This document shows positions 45,822 to 55,224 of a DNA stretch of 64,000 nt, one piece after another. This DNA is from Alkalibacterium sp. AK22. Its GTDB lineage: Bacteria > Bacillota > Bacilli > Lactobacillales > Carnobacteriaceae_A. The stretch is taken from NCBI RefSeq assembly GCF_000585255.1, contig NZ_JANL01000015.1:62001-126000 (forward strand). Reading direction: 5' to 3'. The notes under the pieces were generated by a model that was not told the origin of the DNA, did not search any database, and was given only the letters and a program-made list of their open reading frames with translations. The position numbers were made by a program, and so were the translations under genes. Position 1 is the stretch's first letter. Every line of letters starts with the position of its first letter.

Positions 45822-46220
45822 ATGGATTTTCTGATCGTCTACCTGATCACTTTTGTCGCCTTTTTTGTAGTCGACATCATCTGGCTCGGGCTTGTAGCCA
45901 GAAAGTTTTATAAAGACCAGCTCGGTTTCATTATGAAAGAAAAGACAAACTGGACGGCCGCTGTCATTTTTTACTTTATCTTTATTTTTGGTCTGGTCTT
46001 TTTTGTTATCGACCCGGCGCTTCAGTCCGGGGAAATTATGGACGCGTTAATCAGAGGTCTGCTCTTTGGGCTGATGGCCTATTCGACCTATGATCTAACC
46101 AACCTGGCCACGCTGGACAAATGGCCGCTTAAAGTGACTATTGTTGATCTGATCTGGGGAACTACTTTAGGAGGTTTGGTCTCCGTTATCAGCTTCTTCT
46201 TTTCTTCCATGATCATTTAA
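45822..46220 (+). CDS. DUF2177 family membrane protein
   Basis: 132-aa protein with four hydrophobic helices. The N-terminus FFVVDIIWLGLVARKFY and the central LIRGLLFGLMAYSTYDLTNLATL match DUF2177. Function unknown. AGGAGGGG precedes the ATG, 11 nt behind the DhaL-DegV gene, so the two share a transcript ending at the terminator below. Confidence 0.88.
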   Translation: MDFLIVYLITFVAFFVVDIIWLGLVARKFYKDQLGFIMKEKTNWTAAVIFYFIFIFGLVFFVIDPALQSGEIMDALIRGLLFGLMAYSTYDLTNLATLDKWPLKVTIVDLIWGTTLGGLVSVISFFFSSMII

Positions 46221-46260
46221 GTCATCTCGCGGGATGAGTTGACTGAATAAGATAAACAGC

Positions 46261-46299
46261 AAAACACCGGCAGACCTACTAGGCCTGACGGTGTTTTTG
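46261..46299 (+). terminator. intrinsic terminator behind DUF2177 gene
   Basis: AAAACACCG pairs with CGGTGTTTT, with T-rich 3' end. Confidence 0.8.
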
Positions 46300-46353
46300 T
46301 TTGGAGAGATGAAATCAGCAATCATCTGAAGGTGAATACAAAATCCACAGCAC

Positions 46354-47022
46354 CTAAAAGCCTTTCTGCTGGCCCTCGTAAGGAGGCTGTTTGTTATTCA
46401 TAAACTCCTCAACGCTAGGACCAGACAGCTTTTTTAGCCCTCTGATCCCCATGACATAGGTAGTGATCAGCAGAATGATGTTCATTGGCCAGCCCAGGAT
46501 GTTGTTAAAAATAAAATACAAGTCAAAGGCTCCAGCAATAAAGAGGGGAATCTGTACAGCCAGACGCATCAGAAAGTAAGCCGCCCATAAAATCGTGACA
46601 TGACGGTAAGCTGGGCGGATATCGTCTCTTAAATACCATTCGATCGGCCAGCCTCTGGTCAGATGACTGAGCAAAGCAGCCAGCGGGCGTTTCATAAAGA
46701 GCGACACTATGCAGGCTAGCACGATGAGCCCGGTTGAAATCAGGCCTGGAAGGTAAAAGTTGATGGCTTCCCCGGAAAGGTAGCTCAAGCCGATAGAAAA
46801 GAGAGCGCCGCCGGTACCAACCAGGACATATTTTTTTGTATGGCGTTTAAAGATGCGATAAAGAATGAGTCCCGCAATATAGAGCAAAGTCAGGCCGGCA
46901 GCGATTTCCAATGTCAGAAAACGATTGGCCAGGAAAAAGATCAGCGGGGGGAAAAGAGCATCCACCGTCTTGCGTTCGAAAACAAGCAGGAGCTGTTCCA
47001 GCCATTCTTTAAGTTTGTTCAT
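46354..47022 (-). CDS. DUF3159-like membrane protein
   Basis: 222-aa membrane protein with about six helices. FPPLIFFLANRFLTLEIA, the EAINFYLPGLI segment, LFMKRPLAALLS and RLAVQIPLFIAGA agree with DUF3159, a family described mainly in actinobacteria. ATG at 47022 lies behind AGGAGG, and the gene starts 14 nt inside the upstream gene, indicating coupling. Function unknown. Confidence 0.7.
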   Translation of the reverse strand: MNKLKEWLEQLLLVFERKTVDALFPPLIFFLANRFLTLEIAAGLTLLYIAGLILYRIFKRHTKKYVLVGTGGALFSIGLSYLSGEAINFYLPGLISTGLIVLACIVSLFMKRPLAALLSHLTRGWPIEWYLRDDIRPAYRHVTILWAAYFLMRLAVQIPLFIAGAFDLYFIFNNILGWPMNIILLITTYVMGIRGLKKLSGPSVEEFMNNKQPPYEGQQKGF

Positions 47023-47356
47023 AAGGGCCTCCTCTTCTTTTGCCGTTAAGGGCGACCTCCCAGCTGTCATCGGATTCATACAATGCTTTCAGGACATAGA
47101 CGCTCCCAGTCAAAAAGCCGAAGATCATCATGGCAGTTACCCATAGGATGATTTTCCAGAGTGTAGTTTCCCGGTAGACGATCCAGATGGAAAAGAGTGC
47201 GAAGCCGACATAGAGATCGATCAGGGACATGACGCCCCAGGGATTGTCGAGCAGAGCCCCGCCGTCGACAAGAAAATCCCCGTTCACAAAGGCATTGACC
47301 AGTCCGCCGATCATGGCCAACAGGCAGAGCCAGGCGGTGATTTTAGCAGCTTTCAT
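47009..47356 (-). CDS. DUF1475-like small membrane protein
   Basis: 115-aa protein with three membrane helices. The central NPWGVMSLIDLYVGFALFS is the recognisable block and suggests DUF1475. ATG at 47356 has AAGGAGGA in front. First gene of a two-gene leftward operon with the DUF3159-like protein. No function is known. Confidence 0.65.
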   Translation of the reverse strand: MKAAKITAWLCLLAMIGGLVNAFVNGDFLVDGGALLDNPWGVMSLIDLYVGFALFSIWIVYRETTLWKIILWVTAMMIFGFLTGSVYVLKALYESDDSWEVALNGKRRGGPYEQT

Positions 47357-47625
47357 AAGGTGTCCTCCTTGGCACTTGAGATAAGCCGGGCAAAGCACTG
47401 CTGTTTTCTCAAGTGGATTCGATAGTTACAGTTTACCACAGTTGCGGTATTTTCGAGTCTTTTGAGAGTGTCAGATCAGCAAGGGCTGGCCCTGGAGTCA
47501 TAGAAAAGAAAGGCGGCTGGTGGGAGTCAGCTGTTTTGACCGGGCATTTAGGCGCTGTTTTGGCCATTAATTGTGCTATTCTATAAGCAGAGAAAAAAGA
47601 GCAAGATGAGCAGGGAGGCAAACTT

Positions 47626-48579
47626 ATGAAAGTCATTGTAATCGGGGGAAGCGGGCATATCGGGACGTATTTGGTACCTATGCTAGTCAGAGAAGGCCAT
47701 GAAGTGATCATGGTCAGCCGCGGAAGGCGAGAGCCGTATATCAGAGACTGGGCCTGGGAAAAGGCTGAACATGTGTCTATGAACCGGAGCAAGGATCCAG
47801 CCTTTGTGCAGAAAATAGCGGATATGAATGGAGACATAGTGATCGATCTGATCTGCTTTGAACTGGACGAGGTCAAAGAGATGGTTGCTGCACTCAAGCA
47901 GACAGACTTGTCTCATTACCTGTACTGTTCGACCATTTGGACACACGGCCGTGCACAGACGCTGCCAATCGAAGCGGATAGTGTCAAGGAACCATTGGAT
48001 GAATATGGCCGTCAGAAGTACCTTAGTGAGCAGTATCTGATGCAGGAATTCAGAAAAAACAACTTCCCCGTAACGATCGTCAGTCCCGGACAGATCTGTG
48101 GACCCGGTTGGTCGATCATCAGTCCGCTGGGTTACGGAGACGACAGTATTTTCCAGACGATCGCAGAAGGTAAGGAAATTTGCCTGCCTAACTTTGGCAT
48201 GGAGACGCTCCACCCGGTTCATGCAGAAGACGTGGCCCAGGTGTTTTTCAAGTCAGTGAAGCACCGAAAAGAAGCCTTGGGAGAAAACTTTCATGCCGTC
48301 TCGGCAGATGCTCTAACCATTTATGGCTTCACTCAGGCGATGTACCGCCTGTTCAGAAAAGAACCCAGAATCGAGTTTCTACCATGGGACCAGTGGTGCG
48401 AATATGTTCAAAATGACCGCCAGACCGGTATCGCTTATCATCACCTGGCCCGAAGCGGCATGTACAGCATCGAAAACGCCAAACAGCTAATCGGCTACAG
48501 TCCACGCTACACTTCAGTACAGGTTGTCGAAGCCAGTATTCAAAGCTATATCGACCGGGGCGTCATCAGTGTAGACTGA
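47626..48579 (+). CDS. NAD-dependent epimerase/dehydratase family protein
   Basis: 317-aa short-chain dehydrogenase-like protein with N-terminal VIGGSGHIGTYLVPML (GxxGxxG dinucleotide loop), and VSPGQICGPG and HPVHAEDVAQVF later in the chain. The catalytic YxxxK is present as YGRQK. Substrate not identifiable; the closest general type is a nucleotide-sugar or isoflavone-reductase-like enzyme. ATG follows AGGGAGG. Monocistronic with a terminator. Confidence 0.85.
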   Translation: MKVIVIGGSGHIGTYLVPMLVREGHEVIMVSRGRREPYIRDWAWEKAEHVSMNRSKDPAFVQKIADMNGDIVIDLICFELDEVKEMVAALKQTDLSHYLYCSTIWTHGRAQTLPIEADSVKEPLDEYGRQKYLSEQYLMQEFRKNNFPVTIVSPGQICGPGWSIISPLGYGDDSIFQTIAEGKEICLPNFGMETLHPVHAEDVAQVFFKSVKHRKEALGENFHAVSADALTIYGFTQAMYRLFRKEPRIEFLPWDQWCEYVQNDRQTGIAYHHLARSGMYSIENAKQLIGYSPRYTSVQVVEASIQSYIDRGVISVD

Positions 48580-48589
48580 TGTTGATAAA

Positions 48590-48628
48590 AGAAGGGCCGG
48601 TCCGGCAAGAAGACGGACCGGGTCTTTA
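48590..48628 (+). terminator. hairpin terminator behind the epimerase-like gene
   Basis: CCGGTCCG pairs with CGGACCGG across 9 nt, extended by AAAGA/TCTTT. The T-tract is short. Confidence 0.65.
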
Positions 48629-48783
48629 AAACAGTTAAAACAAAGGGTGGAGCTGGTTTGCGCCTGCTGTACAAGTGGCGATTCAATCAAACACCCTTCA
48701 TGTAGAGCAAGTGTGTCTTTGCTTAGCTCTGCTGTTCTTATGTTTAGATAATAGAATAATAAAAACAAGAGAGGAAAGTACAT

Positions 48784-49935
48784 ATGTCTGATGTAAAAGA
48801 AAAAGCACTTCAGGTAAGCAAGGAAATGGGAGGGAAAATAGAGGTCAATTCCAAGATTAAAATTGACTCCATGGAAGACTTGTCCATAGCCTATACGCCG
48901 GGCGTTGCAGCAGTGAGTGCGGCCATTGCTAAAAACAAAAAGGATGTCTACACCTATACATCCAAGCGCAACCTTGTGGCTGTCGTGACTGACGGATCAG
49001 CTGTGCTGGGGCTGGGTAATATTGGTCCGGAGGCAGCGATACCGGTCATGGAAGGGAAAGCCGCCCTGTTCAAGCGCTTTGCGGATGTCGACGCGGTACC
49101 CATCTCTCTGGATACCAATGATGTAGAAGAAATCATCGCGCATGTCAAAGCCATCTCCCCGTCTTTTGGGGGGATCAATCTGGAAGACATCAGTGCTCCA
49201 AGGTGCTTTGAAATTGAAGAACGATTGAAAGAAGCGCTGGATATTCCAGTGTTTCATGATGATCAGCACGGGACAGCGATTGTGGTGCTGGCGGGTATTT
49301 ATAACGCCTTGAAGTTGGCTGAAAAGCAGATAGATGAGGTCAAAGTCGTCGTGAACGGCGGCGGAGCAGCAGGGGTGGCGATTTCCAGGCGTCTTTTGGC
49401 TGCAGGAGTCCAAAACATCATACTGGTCGACAAGGCAGGCATCATTTCGGCAGACCAGCCAAATCTTGAGGAACGACATAAAGATATCGCCACCGTAACG
49501 AATAAAGACCAGGTCAAGGGAGATCTGAGAACGGCACTTCAGGATGCCGATATCTTTGTAGGGGTTTCGGCACCCAATGTTTTGAAAAAAGAATGGATCA
49601 CTGAGATGAACGACAAGCCGATTATTTTTGCCATGGCAAATCCGGAGCCTGAGATTGATCCTGCAGAAGCCAAGGCCGGCGGTGCATTTATTGTCGGGAC
49701 AGGAAGAAGCGATTTTCCGAACCAGATAAACAATGTCCTGGCCTTTCCGGGCATATTCAGAGGGGCGCTGGATGCCCGGGCTAAAAATATTACAGAGGAA
49801 ATGCAGATAGCGGCTGCCAAAGGAATCGCGAGTGTTATCAAGGAAGCGGATCTCACAGTTGACAATATCATTCCCGACGTCTTTGCCCCCGGGGTTGCAA
49901 CGATTGTCGCCGACAGTGTGAAAAATGCCAAATAA
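48784..49935 (+). CDS. malic enzyme (NAD(P)-dependent malate dehydrogenase, decarboxylating)
   Basis: 383-aa short-form malic enzyme converting malate to pyruvate and CO2. YTPGVAAVSAAIAKN carries the catalytic Tyr, LAVVTDGSAVLGLGNIGP and FHDDQHGTAIV bind metal and substrate, VNGGGAAGVAISR is the nucleotide loop, and FAMANPEPEI follows. ATG is behind AGAGGAAAG. No malate permease is adjacent, although a DASS anion symporter lies at 57181. Confidence 0.92.
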   Translation: MSDVKEKALQVSKEMGGKIEVNSKIKIDSMEDLSIAYTPGVAAVSAAIAKNKKDVYTYTSKRNLVAVVTDGSAVLGLGNIGPEAAIPVMEGKAALFKRFADVDAVPISLDTNDVEEIIAHVKAISPSFGGINLEDISAPRCFEIEERLKEALDIPVFHDDQHGTAIVVLAGIYNALKLAEKQIDEVKVVVNGGGAAGVAISRRLLAAGVQNIILVDKAGIISADQPNLEERHKDIATVTNKDQVKGDLRTALQDADIFVGVSAPNVLKKEWITEMNDKPIIFAMANPEPEIDPAEAKAGGAFIVGTGRSDFPNQINNVLAFPGIFRGALDARAKNITEEMQIAAAKGIASVIKEADLTVDNIIPDVFAPGVATIVADSVKNAK

Positions 49936-50336
49936 CTGAACTGAATGGAGAAAGGCTGTTCAGAGCCGAAACTGAAACAAATCCAGACATTAAAATAGAC
50001 GAAGCCGGTCAGAGTAAAAAAGAGAGACAGTGATGTTTTTCCTTAATTTTGACCGGTTATTTTGTGCGTGAGGGGATAAGAGGTTGACCCGTTACCTTAA
50101 AACCCGTGCTGACTTCGTCTAGGTGTACTGAACTGACAAATCCAAACGAAGCTTTTGCTGGCAAAGTGCTCTCCACCTAGGGCTCTTTAGTGCAGACAAG
50201 AGAATCTCCCAAGGCTTCAAGCGCTCAAGCCCCTGTTGTCTCGAGTTAAAAAAAGCAGACCGTCCGTGCTATAATATAAAACAGACACATTGATCAAAAT
50301 AAAAGCCACGATTCAAAGCCGAGGGGGAGCAACAGG
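49936..50336. other. intergenic region malic enzyme-fbp
   Basis: About 400 nt without a gene. CCGGTCA (about 50006) and TGACCGG (about 50057) can pair over a long loop as a weak terminator. An extended -10 promoter for fbp lies at 50267-50275 (TGC-TATAAT). Confidence 0.5.
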
Positions 50337-52265
50337 ATGAAAGATAAATACTTTGAGCTGCTGAAGGAAAAATACAATACACCGGAGTCTGTATATACAG
50401 AACTGATGAACCTAGAAGCGATCCAGAACTTACCCAAAGGAACAGAACTCTACTTGTCCGATGTTCACGGGGCGTCCAAAGAGTTTAAGCATATACTGAA
50501 GACAGGATCAGGAAACGTCAGGGAAAAGATAGAAAACTTTTATGGAGATAGCTGGAACGAGGAGGAAAAGAACCAGTTCAGTCTGCTGATCAGTTATCCC
50601 AAAAAAGTCCTGTCCTCCATGCAAGCAAGCGAAAAAACAGACAGCTGGTATTACCAGACCATCACACACCTGATAGATTTTATCGGTTTTTGTGCAGCTA
50701 AATATACCCGCTCAAAGCTCAGAAAAGCCTTGCCTAAAAAGTACCGCTACATCATTGAAGAGCTCTTGTACACGGACCCGTCTTCTCACAAGGACAGAAA
50801 CGACTATTACGACAGTATTTTAAACAGGCTCATTGAGCTGAAGCAAGCCGAGCGCTTTATTGTCTCGTTGTGTGGGGTGATCCCGCGCTTGGTTATCGAT
50901 CACCTCCACCTTGTTGGGGATATCTTTGACCGCAGTGGGGGTGAGTACACGGTCATGAAGGAGCTGATGCAGCATCATTCCGTCGATATACAGTGGGGGA
51001 ACCATGACGTGCTCTGGCTTGGAGCGATGCACGGGTCCAAAGCCAACCTCCTGACTCTTTTGCGCATTGCCGCCAGATATGGCTACCTGTATGACCTTGA
51101 AAAAACATACGGCTTAAACCTGCGGCCGCTTTTTTTGTATGCTGAAAATCACTATGCTGAACATGCTGCATTCAAGCCTAAACTGACTTCCGGTACGGAG
51201 CGTATTTTCAACAAGGAAAAGGAATCTCTACTTAACCGGGTCCATCAGGCCCTGGCTATCATGCAGTTCAAGCTGGAAGGACAGCTAATCGAAAGACGGC
51301 CTGAATTCGATATGGACTGGCGAAATATACTGAAGGCTATCGATTTTGAAAAAGGTAGGATCACGATCGAAGGCAAAACTTACAGCCTGGATGCTTTTCC
51401 ATACGACAGTATCGATAAGCATGCCCCTAACCAGTTGAATGCCGACGAAACCTATATTGTCGAGACCCTGCTTGCCAGTTTTCAGCAGGCTGAAAAAATG
51501 AGACGAATCAACAAGTTTCTTTTGCGCAAAGGCAGCATGTATCTGGTTTATAATGATCAGCTGCTCTATCACGGCTGTATTCCTTTAAAAGAAAATGGGG
51601 AGTTTGCCTGCCTGAGGCTCAAAGAGAAAGACTTAAAAGGAAAAGAACTGCTCGACTTTTTTGAATACCATATCAAAAAAGCGGCTGAGCATCCGGAAAA
51701 GCAAGAGGACTTCTCCACAGACCTTGAATGGTATGCCTGGGCAGGCCCGCTGTCGCCCTTGTTTGGGAGAAACAAAATGACGACTTTTGAGCGCTATTAT
51801 ATTGAAAATGAAGAAACCTACAAAGAAGAGCGGGATCCTTATTTTGATTTGAGAAATGAAGAAGATACAGCTGATGCTATTCTGCGTGAGTTTGGCTTGA
51901 ATCCTGAAAAGTCCAAGATCATCAATGGACACACTCCTGTTAAGGTCAAAAAAGGGGAAGAGCCGGTCAAAGCTGGCGGGAAAGTATTTGTTATCGACGG
52001 TGGCATGAATGCAGCCTATCAGAAAACAACCGGAATAGCAGGGTATTCTTTGCTGAACAACTCCTACGGCTTCCAGCTGGTCACCCATCAGACTTTCGAC
52101 ACGAGGGACAATTTACTGGGTGAGAAATCAAAAGAAGCGACGCTGAAGCGTATGATTGACAAGAAGCTGGAGCGCAAACTGATCAAAAATACCACCATCG
52201 GCCGGTCTATTCAGGCTCAAATTGAGGATCTTCAATCTCTGATTAGTTACGTGAACGATGACTGA
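50337..52265 (+). CDS. fbp: fructose-1,6-bisphosphatase class III
   Basis: 642-aa gluconeogenic phosphatase of the Firmicutes class III (metallophosphoesterase) type. Metal-binding blocks LSDVHGASKEF, LVGDIFDRSGGE, WGNHDVLWLGA and NGHTPVKVKKGE are spread along the chain in the usual order. Length is standard for the class. ATG follows GAGGGGGAG. Monocistronic. Confidence 0.95.
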   Translation: MKDKYFELLKEKYNTPESVYTELMNLEAIQNLPKGTELYLSDVHGASKEFKHILKTGSGNVREKIENFYGDSWNEEEKNQFSLLISYPKKVLSSMQASEKTDSWYYQTITHLIDFIGFCAAKYTRSKLRKALPKKYRYIIEELLYTDPSSHKDRNDYYDSILNRLIELKQAERFIVSLCGVIPRLVIDHLHLVGDIFDRSGGEYTVMKELMQHHSVDIQWGNHDVLWLGAMHGSKANLLTLLRIAARYGYLYDLEKTYGLNLRPLFLYAENHYAEHAAFKPKLTSGTERIFNKEKESLLNRVHQALAIMQFKLEGQLIERRPEFDMDWRNILKAIDFEKGRITIEGKTYSLDAFPYDSIDKHAPNQLNADETYIVETLLASFQQAEKMRRINKFLLRKGSMYLVYNDQLLYHGCIPLKENGEFACLRLKEKDLKGKELLDFFEYHIKKAAEHPEKQEDFSTDLEWYAWAGPLSPLFGRNKMTTFERYYIENEETYKEERDPYFDLRNEEDTADAILREFGLNPEKSKIINGHTPVKVKKGEEPVKAGGKVFVIDGGMNAAYQKTTGIAGYSLLNNSYGFQLVTHQTFDTRDNLLGEKSKEATLKRMIDKKLERKLIKNTTIGRSIQAQIEDLQSLISYVNDD

Positions 52266-52375
52266 TCAGGCTTTCTTCAAAGCAGGTCAGCTACATTGAT
52301 AGTTAAGAAAGAGGGCTGTTCAAGCCTTCTTTCACATACATAGGCAAGCGTGCTACCGATTCTTTAAACGGTCAG

Positions 52376-52422
52376 TCAGCGTCTATAGCTTCTTTCTGCG
52401 AGAAAGAAGCTATAGACGCTGA
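52376..52422. other. 22-bp perfect hairpin with 3-nt loop
   Basis: Positions 52376-52397 are exactly complementary to 52401-52422, with loop GCG. Neither strand has a T-tract after it. It lies between fbp and an ABC exporter operon, about 80 nt before that operon's start codon. Confidence 0.9.
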
Positions 52423-52504
52423 AATCAGCTAACTAAAAATAAGCACAGTTATGTTACAATGGGTGATGGCCAAGTACAGTAGAGAAAATAAGGAGACCAT
52501 ACAG

Positions 52505-53440
52505 ATGACAAACGCACTGGAAATAAAAGATTTAAAAAAAGTATATGCCGGAGGGGTTGAAGCCCTCAAAAGTGTTGACCTGAAAGTGAAGGAGGGAGAC
52601 TTTTATGCCCTGCTTGGACCAAATGGAGCCGGCAAGTCTACAACAATTGGGATTATTACGTCTCTGGTCAATAAAACGGCCGGAGAAGTGAAAGTGTTCG
52701 GTTATGATCTGGACAAGGAGCTGATGCAGGTCAAGCAGCAGATTGGCCTGGTGCCTCAGGAATTCAACTTCAATCAGTTTGAAACCGTTCAGCAGATTGT
52801 AGTGAATCAGGCCGGTTACTATGGGGTCTCCCGCAAGGAAGCCTTGGAGCGCAGCGAGGTTTACTTAAAGCAGAGTGACTTGTGGGAAAAAAGGAATGTA
52901 AAAGCCCGTATGCTCTCGGGTGGGATGAAGCGCCGGCTGATGATTGCCCGGGCGCTGATGCATGAGCCGAAACTGCTGATTCTTGACGAACCAACAGCGG
53001 GGGTAGACATTGAGCTGAGGCGCGAAATGTGGAAGTTTCTCAAGGAACTGAATGCCAAAGGGACGACCATTATTTTAACAACGCATTATCTGGAGGAAGC
53101 AGAGATGCTCTGTCGAAATATTGGGATTATTCAAAAAGGCGAGCTGATCGAAGATACGAGCATGAAAGCGCTGCTGGCTAAACTGCAGTATGAGACCTTT
53201 ATTTTAGATATTGAACCCAGTCACAGCCGGCCGGTGATCACTGGTTTTGACAGTGAGCTGCTTGAAGAGTCGACTCTGGCTGTCGAAGTGGCACGGGACC
53301 AGGGGATCAATGAGGTGTTCAGCCAGCTGACGGAGCAGGGAATCAAAGTTCTCTCCATGCGTAACAAGTCAAATAGGCTGGAAGAACTGTTCCTGAAACT
53401 GACAGAAGAAAAACTGATAGCGGAGGATTCACATGTTTAA
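52505..53440 (+). CDS. ABC exporter ATPase (YadG/DrrA-like)
   Basis: 311-aa ATPase: Walker A GPNGAGKST, Q-loop LVPQEFNFNQFETV, signature LSGGMKRRL, Walker B LLILDEPTAGVD, and a C-terminal extension of about 90 residues. ATG at 52505 is preferred over an upstream ATG because the ATPase fold begins here. Overlaps the permease gene by 8 nt. Resembles E. coli YadG and drug exporters of the DrrA group; the cargo is unknown. Confidence 0.9.
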   Translation: MTNALEIKDLKKVYAGGVEALKSVDLKVKEGDFYALLGPNGAGKSTTIGIITSLVNKTAGEVKVFGYDLDKELMQVKQQIGLVPQEFNFNQFETVQQIVVNQAGYYGVSRKEALERSEVYLKQSDLWEKRNVKARMLSGGMKRRLMIARALMHEPKLLILDEPTAGVDIELRREMWKFLKELNAKGTTIILTTHYLEEAEMLCRNIGIIQKGELIEDTSMKALLAKLQYETFILDIEPSHSRPVITGFDSELLEESTLAVEVARDQGINEVFSQLTEQGIKVLSMRNKSNRLEELFLKLTEEKLIAEDSHV

Positions 53441-54203
53441 TTTATATATGACAGCACTTAAAAGTCTGGCGGTCAAGGAAACGAACCGGTACTTGAGGAT
53501 TTGGGTCCAGACGCTGGTCCCACCGGTGATTACGACGTCTTTGTATTTCGTCATTTTCGGAAATTTGATCGGCAGGCGGATTGGTGAAATGGGCGGCTTT
53601 TCCTATATGGAATTTATCGTGCCTGGCCTGATCATGATGTCGGTCATCACCAGCTCTTATTCCAATGTATCCTCTTCCTTTTTCTCACAGAAGTTTCAGA
53701 AAAACATCGAAGAGCTGCTGATTGCACCCGTGCCGACACATATTATCATGTGGGGCTTTGTGTTCGGGGGACTCGGACGGAGTATCCTTGTGGGGACACT
53801 GGTAACATCGATTTCACTCTTTTTTGTGCCGCTTCAGGTTTATGCCTGGCCAATCGTTATCCTGACCTTGCTCATGACATCGGTTGTCTTCTCACTGGCA
53901 GGACTGCTGAATGGGATCTTTGCCCAGTCTTTCGATGATGTGTCAATCGTCCCGACCTTCGTCCTTCAGCCGCTGACTTATCTGGGTGGCGTCTTCTATT
54001 CGATTTCCATGCTGCCGCCGTTCTGGCGGGGCGTGTCACGGGTGAACCCGATTGTTTATATGATTTCCGGCTTCCGTTTTGGTTTTTTAGGAGTCATTGA
54101 TGTGCCAATCGTGTGGACAATGGGTATTTTGATTTTGTTCATCATTGTGCTGTATACCGTCTGCTGGAACCTGATTGAAAAAGGCCGTGGCCTGAGAAGC
54201 TGA
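53433..54203 (+). CDS. ABC-2 type exporter permease (YadH-like)
   Basis: 256-aa permease with six helices and the ABC-2 signatures RIGEMGGFSYMEFIVPGLIM near residue 50 and QPLTYLGGVFYSISMLP near residue 180. ATG follows GGAGG inside the ATPase gene. Partner of the preceding ATPase; together they match YadG-YadH. Confidence 0.9.
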   Translation: MFNLYMTALKSLAVKETNRYLRIWVQTLVPPVITTSLYFVIFGNLIGRRIGEMGGFSYMEFIVPGLIMMSVITSSYSNVSSSFFSQKFQKNIEELLIAPVPTHIIMWGFVFGGLGRSILVGTLVTSISLFFVPLQVYAWPIVILTLLMTSVVFSLAGLLNGIFAQSFDDVSIVPTFVLQPLTYLGGVFYSISMLPPFWRGVSRVNPIVYMISGFRFGFLGVIDVPIVWTMGILILFIIVLYTVCWNLIEKGRGLRS

Positions 54204-54264
54204 TTGAGCCTCCTAATTAAGTCGTCAAAATGAAATAGGTCAAGCTGAAAATACAAGAGGAAGA

Positions 54265-54296
54265 GGCTGCAGTTTTGGACTGCAGCCTTTTTTTTG
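54265..54296 (+). terminator. intrinsic terminator of the ABC exporter operon
   Basis: GGCTGCAG-TTTTGGA-CTGCAGCC followed by eight T residues. Confidence 0.92.
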
Positions 54297-54736
54297 ATTT
54301 CCTTAGGTTGGGTCTGTCCTTCAGGCTGTACCTTCAGTCGTCGAGTTCTACATGAAGAGGAACGCCTGAACTACAGAAAAGCAGAAAACATACAAGTTCA
54401 GCATAACGAACTAGAGCTGGACTTCACTAATTAAAGGGACTGTTTAGTTTAGAAGCTGAATCAAAGCTTGAACTACAGCTAAAGTAAAATAGGCGCAGTT
54501 TGGATCAGATTCTCAAGAGCGAACTGCAGCTTCAAAGGTAATTTTGCTGACTGGCTTCTCCAATAAAGATGGGCAAGCCTCTATCAGCGGACAAAAGGGA
54601 CAAAAATGGGGTAATGCACGAACTGGACGGGTCCTTTAATCAGCCTGACTTTAAAGGCTTAAAAAAAATAAGTAAAAAGGCTTGCTTTTTTATCAGTTAA
54701 CATGTAAAGTAATAACTATAGAAAGGGAGGATACCG
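54297..54736. other. intergenic region before the MarR gene
   Basis: About 440 nt, no gene supported. AT-rich upstream of MarR; AGTTA-N13-TAACT around 54697-54720 could be part of its promoter or operator, weakly supported. Confidence 0.4.
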
Positions 54737-55174
54737 GTGAAGAAAAATACGCTTGGATCACTGATATGGGTTCGTGTTGCACGATTTACTCATCAGAGCG
54801 CCCGGTTGTCCAATGATTTCTTGAAACAGTATGATATTACCGCGGCCCAGTTCGATGTTTTGAACCAGGTCGGGACGTATCAGCCATTATCACAAAGTGA
54901 GCTGGCAGATAAAATCACAATTTCCGCCGGTGGCATGTCGCGCATGTTGAGTAGGCTGGAGCGCGAGGGATATATCGAGCGGACAAGTGAGTGGAAAACC
55001 AAATGGATCAGTCTAACTGATCTGGGACAAAAAAAGCTGGACAGTGTATTTGAACAGCAGCTGGCTTTTCAGACCTCACTGATGGACGACTGCCTGAGTG
55101 AAGCAGAACAAAGGCAATTATACAAACTCATGACAAAAGTACAGAAGCATGCTGAAAAAAAATTAGACCGCTAA
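54737..55174 (+). CDS. MarR-family transcriptional regulator (MhqR-like)
   Basis: 145-aa winged-helix regulator: [37 protein letters not shown] (recognition helix) and [10 protein letters not shown] with the wing. GTG follows GGGAGG. Directly upstream of a ring-cleaving dioxygenase and an FMN reductase, the arrangement of thiol- and quinone-responsive mhq genes in bacilli, so it probably represses them until quinones or electrophiles appear. Confidence 0.88.
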   Translation: MKKNTLGSLIWVRVARFTHQSARLSNDFLKQYDITAAQFDVLNQVGTYQPLSQSELADKITISAGGMSRMLSRLEREGYIERTSEWKTKWISLTDLGQKKLDSVFEQQLAFQTSLMDDCLSEAEQRQLYKLMTKVQKHAEKKLDR

Positions 55175-55192
55175 TTTTTTTTAGTGCATCAC

Positions 55193-55204
55193 TTGACTAG
55201 TCAA
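55193..55204. promoter_or_regulatory. palindrome TTGACTAGTCAA before the dioxygenase gene
   Basis: A 12-bp perfect palindrome 20 nt before the start codon, of the size and symmetry bound by MarR proteins; candidate operator for the adjacent regulator. Confidence 0.45.
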
Positions 55205-55224
55205 TTTAAAAAAGGAGGAAAGCC

